From: an uncultured Chloroflexota bacterium
GTDB taxonomy: Bacteria > Chloroflexota > Limnocylindria > Limnocylindrales > Limnocylindraceae
Length of the DNA stretch: 7,621 bases
NCBI GenBank assembly: GCA_937864085.1
Contig: CALMIH010000186.1
Span: 1 to 7,621, forward strand
Reading direction: 5' to 3'
Made by a program: the position numbers and the translations under genes. The notes below the pieces were generated by a model. The model was given only the letters and a program-made list of their open reading frames with translations, searched no databases and had not been told where the DNA came from. Below, piece by piece: positions 1 to 6,232 of this stretch (position 1 is the stretch's first letter; every line of letters begins with the position of its first letter).

Positions 1-1224
1 TGTCCTCCGCAAGAGTTCATGTATAGCTAAATTCAGAAGGTTGACAACCAAGTACACGAGCGTGCTTATCCCAAGGTGTGCGGCACGAATTGCCGCTGCA
101 ACTTGCTTCGCTTGGGATTGCGCGGTGCTCTTCTCACGAGACCCAAATCCATCCATCACACCGGGAAAGAAGTTTCCATCGTCTTCCGCATTTGACCGGA
201 CGAGCCCCAGCGCGCGCAGTTGACCATAGAGTGCTTGCGTAAGGATAGTCGAACGGCGCTCCTCCTCCTCACCGATCGTTTGCTCGGATAGATTCAGCCT
301 AGAGACGTCGGCGACAAGCCCATCAAGATTGCCAAGAATTGTTGCCCGGGAGGCACGAAGTCCCTGCACGATGCTCCTCGACTCAGACAGGCAGCGGTCA
401 GCAAATTGCACGGGAACGCGACCCCCGCCCAGCCCATCACTCCGAGCGCGATGCTCAATTTGCGGTACTGCTCCTCGGGTCACCGCAAGATATCCAAGCT
501 CTGGTGAAACTCCAGCCTCCTTGGCCAGCAGGTTATACCGCCGAACGGCTTCTACGGTGACTGCGTCAAGTGACCTGTTCCGCACACTAAGTTGAGATCC
601 GAGCACACCCTCGTTTGCACCGATCAACGTCTCAAAGTGACGCAGCAGACGACCAGAATCCACAACCTCTGCGCAGATCACAGCAATGGCTTCAGGCCCG
701 AACACTTCAGCCCAACGACGAACCAGTTCATCGTGTCGATGTTGATGCCAGAATCTATCTCCGTAAGGATTATCACTCTTTGAAAATATGAGTTCAAGCC
801 ATTCAGCGTAAGAATACGTCGCGCCTTCAATTACATTCTGCCTCCAACGAGACGGAAGTATCTGATCAAGCGGTCGCACTGTAACCACAATTAGATAATC
901 AGCGCCAGGTGATAACTGGGAGATCCTCTTAATCTGTTCTGGCGACGCAGCTGCAAACCACTCACTCGAGATGACAATGGTAGGCTCCGTAGATCTCCTA
1001 ACTTCGTCAACCAGCCGTCTCCATGCCGACATGTCCACCAGATGGCCATTGATCCGATTTCTTCGCCTCGTGACCGCCATCGCCGCAGCTGATGACTGTG
1101 TCCCGCTGCCGACATATCGAATGCCCATCGCTCTCAGGGTGTCGCGGTTGCGGTAGAGGGAGCTTTGCAGCGTCGTTGTTCCAGTCTTCGGAGGGCCAAT
1201 ATGGATCACAACTCGACGAATCAC
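1..1224 (-). CDS. Sulfotransferase-like protein, 3' end beyond the window
   Basis: An uninterrupted frame of 408 codons starts at a GTG and runs off the left edge with no stop. The N-terminus HIGPPKTGTTTLQ (residues 8-20) matches the 5'-phosphosulfate-binding loop of PAPS-dependent sulfotransferases. A VTVRPLDQILPSRWRQ segment (114-129) follows after a predicted beta strand and resembles the 3'-phosphate-binding R...S motif (R117, S125). Members of this superfamily move sulfate from PAPS to carbohydrate or other acceptors; the acceptor here cannot be told. Residues 313-325 are acidic and helical, and 384-402 are hydrophobic (ISTLVYLVVNLLNLAI), possibly a membrane segment. At over 408 residues it is longer than a typical ~300-residue single-domain enzyme. 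The start was chosen because the beta strand leading into the loop begins right after it. Another in-frame GTG lies six codons upstream (1242) behind a TAG, and neither has a clear Shine-Dalgarno. Base composition is lower in G+C than in the neighbours (two 60-base lines count at about 40-42%), which may mean transfer. Confidence 0.75.
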   Translation of the reverse strand, partial: MIRRVVIHIGPPKTGTTTLQSSLYRNRDTLRAMGIRYVGSGTQSSAAAMAVTRRRNRINGHLVDMSAWRRLVDEVRRSTEPTIVISSEWFAAASPEQIKRISQLSPGADYLIVVTVRPLDQILPSRWRQNVIEGATYSYAEWLELIFSKSDNPYGDRFWHQHRHDELVRRWAEVFGPEAIAVICAEVVDSGRLLRHFETLIGANEGVLGSQLSVRNRSLDAVTVEAVRRYNLLAKEAGVSPELGYLAVTRGAVPQIEHRARSDGLGGGRVPVQFADRCLSESRSIVQGLRASRATILGNLDGLVADVSRLNLSEQTIGEEEERRSTILTQALYGQLRALGLVRSNAEDDGNFFPGVMDGFGSREKSTAQSQAKQVAAAIRAAHLGISTLVYLVVNLLNLAIHELLRRT

Positions 1225-1286
1225 AGTGCCAGTGTAGGGCACACCAGATTCAGGTAACTACTCGTCGTAATGCAGGGATCAGTGCT

Positions 1287-3626
1287 CTAAGGGGTGAGCT
1301 TCAGCCTCCGCAGGCGCAGCGAGTTCGCCACCACACTCACGCTCGACAGGCCCATGGCGGCAGCGGCGAGGGCGGGGTCGAGGCCGATGCCGAAGGCGGG
1401 AAGGGCGAGGCCTGCGGCGAGTGGGACGAGGAGCAGGTTGTAGCCGAAGGCCCAGGCGAGGTTCTGGCGGATCGTCCGAGTTGTTGCGCGGGCGAGATCA
1501 ACGAGGGCAGGGACGGCGCTTGGGCTGCCGCTGGAGAGGGTGGCTGAAGCGGCGTCGCTCGCGACGTCGGTGCCGCCGCCCATGGCAATCCCCACATCGG
1601 CTGCGGCGAGCATCGGGGCGTCATTGATGCCGTCACCCACGGCGCCAACGCTTCCTTCGCGCTCGCGGATCTTCGTCAACGCCTCCGCCTTTCCACTCGG
1701 TAGCGTGCCGCCGATCGCACGCTCTGGCGCAATGCCAAGCTGCGCCGCAACCGCATCCACAACTTCCTGCCGATCGCCAGAGACGATCCACGAGCTCACC
1801 CCGCGACGTGCGAGTGCACGGATCGCCTCCGCCGCTTCAGGACGGATGCTGTCGGCGAGACTGATCACCCCCACGGCTCGCTCATCTACCAGCACATAGA
1901 GCGGCGTGCGACCAGCCTGCGCTTCGGCGGCCGCGATCACTTCAAGTTGTCCCGCCGCGCTGCGGTCTACGCTCTCGGCCAGGTTTCGATTCCCCACCAC
2001 GACGCGTCGGCCACCGACGGTCGCGCGAAGGCCACGTCCAGGCTCAATTGCAATCTCGTCGGCTACGGCGAGAGTCAAGTTGCGCGCACGCGCCGCGGCG
2101 ACCACACCACGAGCAAGCGGGTGCTCGGAACGTGCCTCGGCGGAGGCGACGATCTGGAGCATGCGATCCTCTTGCTCGGAATACTCACCGCTCTCCAGTG
2201 GGCGAATGCTTGCGAGCGCAAGCTCCCCTGTGGTCAGCGTGCCAGTCTTGTCCCAGACGACCGCCTTCATCTTCCCGGCGCTCTCCAACAGTGCTGCGTC
2301 GCGGACAAGGATCCCCGCCTCCGCGCCACGACCCATGCCAACGATCACGGCGGTCGGCGTTGCGAGGCCCATCGCGCAGGGGCAGGCCACAACAAGCACG
2401 GCGATGGCAGTGGCAACGGCGCGGACAAGTTTCGGCTCTGCGCCAACAAGATACCAACCAACGAACGTCAGGACGGCAATCAGGATGATCGTAGGGACGA
2501 AGATCTCGGAGATGCGGTCAGCAAGACGGGCGATTGCAGGCTTTGACGCCTGTGCGCGCTCCACAGCGGCGACAATACGCGCGAGTGTCGTTCCTTCGCC
2601 GACTGCGGTGGTGCGAATCACCAGCGTGGCGTCCGTGATGAGAGCACCCGCAACGACGCGGCTTCCCTCTCCGCGCTCCACTGGAGACGACTCGCCAGTG
2701 AGAAGTGATTCGTCAACGGAGGCTCGTCCTGAGACGATCACGCCGTCAACGGGGATGCGCGCGCCAGGGCGAACGAGCAGCAGGTCTCCTGCGATGACGC
2801 TGGTGCGCGGAACTGTTCGGCCCTCGGTTGCATCTGCGCTAGTAAGCAGCTCCGCACTTTCTGGCCGAAGCGCGAGCAGACTGCGCACCGCACTCGTTGA
2901 CGCGTCTTTGGCACGCGCCTCGAGCCATCGCCCGAGCGCGACGAATCCAAGGATGAGTGCCGCAGCGTCCCACGTTGCATGAGCAGGAATCCCGATGCGC
3001 ATCAGCTGGTCGTGGAAGAGGGTGATCACCACCGACCACGCCCATGCAGATGTGGTACCGAGACTGACGAGTGTCTCCATCGTGAGGCTGCCGTGTCGAA
3101 GTGCGCGGAGCGCGCGCGAGTGGAATCTCCAGCCCACACCAAACTGCACGATCGTGGTTGGAGCGATCAGGATCCAATTGATGCGCTCCATGGAGATCAT
3201 GAACCAGGGCTGAAGCATGATGGCCATAGCAACAAGGCCAAACAGCGTCGCTCCAATTCCGTCGCGCAAGAGCGCGCGCTTCTCGCGTTCACGCGCCACC
3301 ACGCGCGTCGCCTCCATCGCCTCACGTGCCACCTCACGCTCCCCTTCGTTTGCCCGCCCTACGAGGTCGAGTGCCGCGGCGGGCACTTCGTAGCCGGCGT
3401 TCGAGATGACGCGCGCAAGATCGGCGGCGCCGGTGATCTCAGGGATGTAGCGGATCGTGGCGCTCTCGGTGGCAAGGTTGACGCTCACCTCGCTCACGCC
3501 ATCCGCCTTGCGCAAGAAACGATCGATCCGATTAACGCACGAGGCGCAGGTCATCCCAGTGATGGGGAGGGCGATCTCAGCCGTCTCCACCGACGCGGGA
3601 ACCACTGGTGTGCTCACGTTCTGCAT
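1287..3626 (-). CDS. copA: Copper-exporting P1B-type ATPase
   Basis: This 779-residue membrane pump uses ATP to export Cu(I) from the cytoplasm. In order it shows one N-terminal heavy-metal-associated domain with GMTCASC (C27, C30), then four predicted membrane helices (about 122-141, 150-166, 183-204, 218-236). Next come the actuator TGES (310-313) and two more helices, with the CPC metal site at 415-417. The P-domain DKTGT (459-463, phosphorylated D459), the HP motif (502-503) and GDGIND (664-669) follow. Two last helices carry YN (729-730) and MGLSS (M758, S761, S762), the residues that mark Cu(I)-specific P1B-1 pumps. Length and domain order are normal and nothing is missing. The frame extends upstream to an ATG at 3677, but those 17 residues are not family-like. 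The ATG at 3626 begins just before the metal-binding domain. A GTG at 3617 is an alternative, 10 bases after AGGAG. No copZ or csoR lies nearby in the window. The product name is very secure; the exact start is less so. Confidence 0.96.
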   Translation of the reverse strand: MQNVSTPVVPASVETAEIALPITGMTCASCVNRIDRFLRKADGVSEVSVNLATESATIRYIPEITGAADLARVISNAGYEVPAAALDLVGRANEGEREVAREAMEATRVVAREREKRALLRDGIGATLFGLVAMAIMLQPWFMISMERINWILIAPTTIVQFGVGWRFHSRALRALRHGSLTMETLVSLGTTSAWAWSVVITLFHDQLMRIGIPAHATWDAAALILGFVALGRWLEARAKDASTSAVRSLLALRPESAELLTSADATEGRTVPRTSVIAGDLLLVRPGARIPVDGVIVSGRASVDESLLTGESSPVERGEGSRVVAGALITDATLVIRTTAVGEGTTLARIVAAVERAQASKPAIARLADRISEIFVPTIILIAVLTFVGWYLVGAEPKLVRAVATAIAVLVVACPCAMGLATPTAVIVGMGRGAEAGILVRDAALLESAGKMKAVVWDKTGTLTTGELALASIRPLESGEYSEQEDRMLQIVASAEARSEHPLARGVVAAARARNLTLAVADEIAIEPGRGLRATVGGRRVVVGNRNLAESVDRSAAGQLEVIAAAEAQAGRTPLYVLVDERAVGVISLADSIRPEAAEAIRALARRGVSSWIVSGDRQEVVDAVAAQLGIAPERAIGGTLPSGKAEALTKIREREGSVGAVGDGINDAPMLAAADVGIAMGGGTDVASDAASATLSSGSPSAVPALVDLARATTRTIRQNLAWAFGYNLLLVPLAAGLALPAFGIGLDPALAAAAMGLSSVSVVANSLRLRRLKLTP

Positions 3627-3641
3627 ACTCCTGGGGAGTAT
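3625..3641. promoter_or_regulatory. Perfect 17-bp palindrome, candidate CsoR-type copper operator of copA
   Basis: The plus strand reads ATACTCC-TGG-GGAGTAT, two perfect 7-bp arms around a 3-bp centre. It sits on the copA start codon and overlaps a TATACT -10 hexamer. Its size, TA-rich ends and C/G-rich inner arms resemble the pseudo-palindromic operators of CsoR copper-sensing repressors, such as the one in front of Bacillus copZA. A repressor bound here would cover the promoter and be released by Cu(I). The assignment to CsoR is inferred from symmetry and from the target gene; no regulator gene is in the window. It could also influence the divergent methyltransferase gene 30 bases away. Confidence 0.5.
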
Positions 3642-3642
3642 A
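3637..3642 (-). promoter_or_regulatory. Candidate -10 box (TATACT) for copA
   Basis: On the minus strand TATACT matches the -10 consensus at five of six positions. It would start transcription near 3630, only about four bases before the copA ATG, giving an essentially leaderless message. No recognisable -35 hexamer stands 16-19 bases upstream (GAGCCT at 17), so the promoter would be weak or activator-aided. The call rests on the hexamer and its overlap with the palindrome. Confidence 0.35.
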
Positions 3643-3670
3643 CAGCCTCTCGGGGCGCTAGGCTCTCTCC

Positions 3671-4225
3671 ATGGCAAGATCCGTGCTCAATCGGGTGGTC
3701 GTGATGCGCTGGGCCAGCCCCTGGGGGCCGCTCCCCGTGCTGGTCCGCAACGACCGCATCCGCGCCATTGCACTGGATCCCCACGCGCCACTTCCGGAGC
3801 TCTCTCAATTGAACGATATGCGCGCTCCAGGGCCAATACGCAGCGAGCGCGACCTTGCGCGACTGATGCGCGGCGTGCTGCGTGGCGACGTTCGCGCGCG
3901 TGATCTTATTGCCGCGAGTGACCTATCTGACTGCACACCGTTTGAACGCAGCGTCTTGACGGCGCTCGCAAAGGTGCGGCACGGTAGCAGCGTGAGCTAT
4001 GGCAAGCTTGCTGCGGCGATCGGCTCGCCACGCGCCGCGCGTGCAGTTGGTGGTGCGCTCGGCAAGAATCCGATTCCACTACTGCTCCCCTGCCACCGCG
4101 TCCTCTCGGCGAACGGCATCGGTGGATACGGTGGCGGTGCGGGGAGTCGATGGCGACCCGGCGGGAGGGCGCCGCTCGATTTCAAGCGCACGCTGCTTGC
4201 GAGTGAAGGGGTGCTGGTCGACTAG
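3671..4225 (+). CDS. ogt: Methylated-DNA-protein cysteine S-methyltransferase (Ogt/MGMT)
   Basis: This 184-residue cytoplasmic repair protein takes the alkyl group from O6-alkylguanine in DNA onto its own active-site cysteine, inactivating itself. The C-terminal half carries the family signature: FERSVLTAL (91-99), GSSVSYGKLA (105-114) and the RAARAVGGAL helix (121-130) with the base-flipping arginine at R124. N133 is the hinge, PCHRV (140-144) carries acceptor Cys141, and a downstream LLASEG contains E179. The N-terminal half (1-80) is the poorly conserved ribonuclease-H-like domain of this family. Between GGYGGG (151-156) and FKRTLL (171-176) there are about ten more residues than in E. coli Ogt, rich in R, G and P. 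The ATG at 3671 lacks a strong ribosome site; M12 (3704) is a possible later start. The gene is divergent from copA with 44 bases between start codons, so the two may share a control region. No N-terminal Ada domain is present, so it is not the adaptive-response regulator. Confidence 0.93.
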   Translation: MARSVLNRVVVMRWASPWGPLPVLVRNDRIRAIALDPHAPLPELSQLNDMRAPGPIRSERDLARLMRGVLRGDVRARDLIAASDLSDCTPFERSVLTALAKVRHGSSVSYGKLAAAIGSPRAARAVGGALGKNPIPLLLPCHRVLSANGIGGYGGGAGSRWRPGGRAPLDFKRTLLASEGVLVD

Positions 4226-4234
4226 TTGCTCTGT

Positions 4235-4255
4235 GCTGCGCGTTACGCGTGCAGC
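4235..4255. repeat. Small inverted repeat between convergent gene ends
   Basis: GCTGC-GCG-TTA-CGC-GT-GCAGC can fold into an 8-bp stem with a TTA loop and a two-base bulge. It straddles the last codons of the minus-strand small gene and lies ten bases after the stop of ogt. It could slow or end transcription from both sides, but neither strand has a T-run after it, so it is not a typical intrinsic terminator. Confidence 0.25.
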
Positions 4256-4554
4256 GTTGCGCCGTGAATGCCGAGCACCACGCGCGCGCGGGGCATCTCG
4301 TGAAAGATCAGGCCGATCTCACCCTGCTTGACGAGCGTCTCAATCAGCTTCGCTTCGCGATCGGGGAGGCCAATCCATGCGTCACCATCTGGCGTTGAGA
4401 TCTTCACGGTGAGATCTTCATCGCCAGGGAGTCCATAGGTGCGACGAATCTCATGCACCGGCAGATACGGACGCGACTTCACCATGCGGCGCAGCTGTGC
4501 CGCCGTGGCCTGCTTCAGCAGTGGCGGTGCGCTGTTGACTGGCACGTCGCTCAC
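4243..4554 (-). CDS. Hypothetical protein, 103 aa, last gene of the kor operon
   Basis: I do not recognise this family. The 103-residue product is soluble by composition, with no signal peptide or membrane segment. Residues 13-40 are basic and helical (LRRMVKSRPYLPVHEIRRTY). The middle, DLTVKISTPDGDAWIGLPDREAKLIETL (47-74), looks like a two-strand then helix unit. The C-terminal segment, GEIGLIFHEMPRARVVLGIHG (78-98), looks like alternating strands. The compact alpha/beta pattern and the basic N-terminus could suit nucleic-acid or protein binding, but this is only inference. The GTG start overlaps the TGA of the upstream metallopeptidase by four bases (GTGA), which points to translational coupling and to a real gene. 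No strong Shine-Dalgarno precedes it. It ends 17 bases from the convergent ogt stop. Confidence 0.75.
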   Translation of the reverse strand: MSDVPVNSAPPLLKQATAAQLRRMVKSRPYLPVHEIRRTYGLPGDEDLTVKISTPDGDAWIGLPDREAKLIETLVKQGEIGLIFHEMPRARVVLGIHGATLHA

Positions 4555-5798
4555 CCGGCCACCACATAGAGTTCGCGACTGGTGAGGTTGAGCTGATCAA
4601 CGGCGCTCTCGCCGCAGAGGACGATATCTTCGATGCGCGCGCCGTTCAGCCCCTCAACGTAGATGCCAGGCTCAATGCTGAAGGCGTGACCTGGTACGAG
4701 CGTTGTGGTGTTGCCTTTGACGATGTACGGGTCTTCGTGCTCTTCAAGGCCGATCCCGTGTCCGGTGCGATGGAAGAAGCGCTCACCGAGCCCTGCGGCT
4801 TCGATCACGGCGCGTGCCGCCTGGTCCACCGATTCGCAACTGACGCCTGGCCGCACGTGATCCGTTGCCGCCTGATGCGCCTGCTTGAGGATGGCGTAGC
4901 GGTGGAGGAAGTCGTCGGTTGGTGGAACGGCACCGTTCGGGCCGGTCACCCAGATCGTGCGCGTGGTGTCTGAACCGTAGCCACCGAACTGGCCGCCAAT
5001 GTCCAGCACGATCGCGTCCCCCGCCTCAATCACCTTGGCTGAAGCTTCGTGGTGCGGCGAGGCGGAGTTCTTGCCGGAGCCAACAATGGCGAATGAGGCA
5101 ACCTCGTGCCCAGCGCTGGCGAGTCGCTCGCGCACTTCGCGCGCCACGTCGTTCTCCGTTCGGCCGACCAGCTTGCCGCTCGTGATCGCCTTCACCACCG
5201 TATCAACGGCGCGACCGGCGGCGCGCAGGAGGGCCGCCTCTTCTGGCGCCTTCACCATGCGCAGCTTCCCAATGGCATCAGAGGCGAGGCGCATCTTCGC
5301 CGTTGCGCCGCCGCGTGCAAGCGCCGCCTCAATGCGCAAGACGAAGGTTGCCCAGAGTCGGTCAGAGATCGCAACGCCGATCGTGGAGTTGCCCGCGCGC
5401 GCACCGGCGCGCACCGCCGTGGCGACGAGTGCGAATGGATCGTCGGTCTCACCGAACGGGATGGTGGCAACGTGGCCGCCGCGCATCGCTGGCGCGTCGC
5501 CCGCCATGCCAGCTTCAAGTCGCGGCACGATCAGCGTCGCCTCACCGCGCGCGGGGACTACGAGCATTGTGAGTCGCTCCAGTGCTGGCGCAACGTAGCC
5601 GGTGAGGTAGCGCATGTCGGCGCCGAAGCCGAGCAGTACGGCATCGAGTCCCGCGTCGTTCACCGCGTCACGCGCGGCGGAGAGTCGCGCCGCATACGCG
5701 GCGGGGCCGATCAGTCGCGCCTCTAGGGCATGGCCAGCGCCGAGGCTCGGCAGGGCGGCGGCGTAGGCTGCGCTGATCTCGGCACTTTTCTCACTCAT
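4551..5798 (-). CDS. M24 family metallopeptidase (Xaa-Pro dipeptidase/aminopeptidase-like)
   Basis: This 415-residue cytoplasmic protein has the creatinase/prolidase two-domain build. An N-terminal alpha/beta domain (about 35-165, with MRYLTGYVAP at 62-71) is followed by the pita-bread catalytic domain (175-410). All five dinuclear-metal ligands are visible: D266 (VLDIGG), D277 (GSDTTRT), H347 (HRTGHGIGL), E376 (FSIEPGIY) and E390 (ARIEDIV). Histidines H250 (SPHHE) and H354 (EEHED) complete the usual active site. The expected reaction is cleavage of peptides at an X-Pro bond. Creatinase and related hydrolases share this fold, so the substrate is not certain. The ATG at 5798 shares one base with the stop of the preceding gene (TGATG) and follows GGAGG at 5808-5812 by nine bases. 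A GTG directly before it (5801) could also serve. About 30 unconserved residues precede the N-terminal domain. The link with ferredoxin oxidoreductase genes is by operon position only. Confidence 0.94.
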   Translation of the reverse strand: MSEKSAEISAAYAAALPSLGAGHALEARLIGPAAYAARLSAARDAVNDAGLDAVLLGFGADMRYLTGYVAPALERLTMLVVPARGEATLIVPRLEAGMAGDAPAMRGGHVATIPFGETDDPFALVATAVRAGARAGNSTIGVAISDRLWATFVLRIEAALARGGATAKMRLASDAIGKLRMVKAPEEAALLRAAGRAVDTVVKAITSGKLVGRTENDVAREVRERLASAGHEVASFAIVGSGKNSASPHHEASAKVIEAGDAIVLDIGGQFGGYGSDTTRTIWVTGPNGAVPPTDDFLHRYAILKQAHQAATDHVRPGVSCESVDQAARAVIEAAGLGERFFHRTGHGIGLEEHEDPYIVKGNTTTLVPGHAFSIEPGIYVEGLNGARIEDIVLCGESAVDQLNLTSRELYVVAG

Positions 5799-6232
5799 CA
5801 CGCTGCACCTCCACTTGGGCTCGGCGCCTCCAGGCTCCCCACGGCGGGGAGTGGCAGGTCGAGCAACTCTGCGAGGATCGCATGTCCGCGCTCAAAGAGG
5901 GCGCGGTACGGCGTAGCGCGCAGCGCCCCCGCCTCGAGTGCGGCGGCGCGAAGGGCAGGATCGTCGTGCTGCACCAGGGCCAAGACACGGCCGGCGACGG
6001 CCGCCTCGCGCACCAGGGCGATTGGCTCTACGGCGCGGGTGGTCGTGTCGATCGCGATCAGGTCGCGTGCGCCGATTACTCCGCGCGCAGCGAGGTCACG
6101 GAGCTCTGCAACGCCCTTCAACGTGGTCACATGCGCACCGAGGGTGCGACCTTGACCGGCGAGTCGCGTCGCCCAGATCAGATCGTCGGCGAGGATGTAG
6201 AGGTGTGGCGCGCCCTGCGCCTGTTCGCTCAA
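5798..6232 (-). CDS. Stand-alone receiver-like (response-regulator-fold) protein
   Basis: This 144-residue protein follows the (beta-alpha)5 pattern of a CheY-type receiver and has no output domain. HLYILADDLIWATRLA (10-25) is a first strand ending in an acidic pair (D16, D17). DLIAIDTT (57-64) puts D62 at the usual phospho-acceptor place. RVLALVQHDDPALRAAALEAGA (82-103) matches the strand-helix where receivers read SGxxxxxxxxxAxxAGA. The expected conserved lysine falls at about RATPY (105-109) and is absent, and the Thr/Ser position in ALVQH is Gln. It is therefore probably a pseudo-receiver that may not signal through normal phosphorylation. The last ~20 residues are P/G/A-rich and likely disordered. 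The TTG start overlaps the korB stop (TTGA), which supports coupling; GGGGAG lies 14 bases upstream. Its role is unknown. Regulating or binding the oxidoreductase is one guess from position. The fold call is from pattern reading, not a database match. Confidence 0.75.
   Translation of the reverse strand: MSEQAQGAPHLYILADDLIWATRLAGQGRTLGAHVTTLKGVAELRDLAARGVIGARDLIAIDTTTRAVEPIALVREAAVAGRVLALVQHDDPALRAAALEAGALRATPYRALFERGHAILAELLDLPLPAVGSLEAPSPSGGAA

Noticed and set aside
329..783. Plus-strand small open frames over the left part of the window
   Set aside because: They lie opposite the continuous 408-codon sulfotransferase-like frame and have no recognisable motifs.
1226..1242. Inverted repeat GTGCC...GGCAC with a 7-base loop before the sulfotransferase-like start
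   Set aside because: The stem is only 5 bp with no T-run, so it does not qualify as a copA terminator, and such short repeats are expected by chance.
1906..2982. A 358-codon plus-strand open frame opposite copA
   Set aside because: It is antisense to a complete, motif-verified CopA, its composition is rich in S, R, A and T as expected of a high-GC shadow frame, and it shows no domain motif.
3627..3677. Upstream extension of copA to the ATG at 3677
   Set aside because: The 17 added residues are not family-like, would read through the candidate promoter and palindrome, and overlap the start of ogt.
3671..3704. A TTGCCA -35-like hexamer for copA, within the ogt start
   Set aside because: It stands 29 bases from the TATACT box, too far even for the long spacers of MerR-type promoters.
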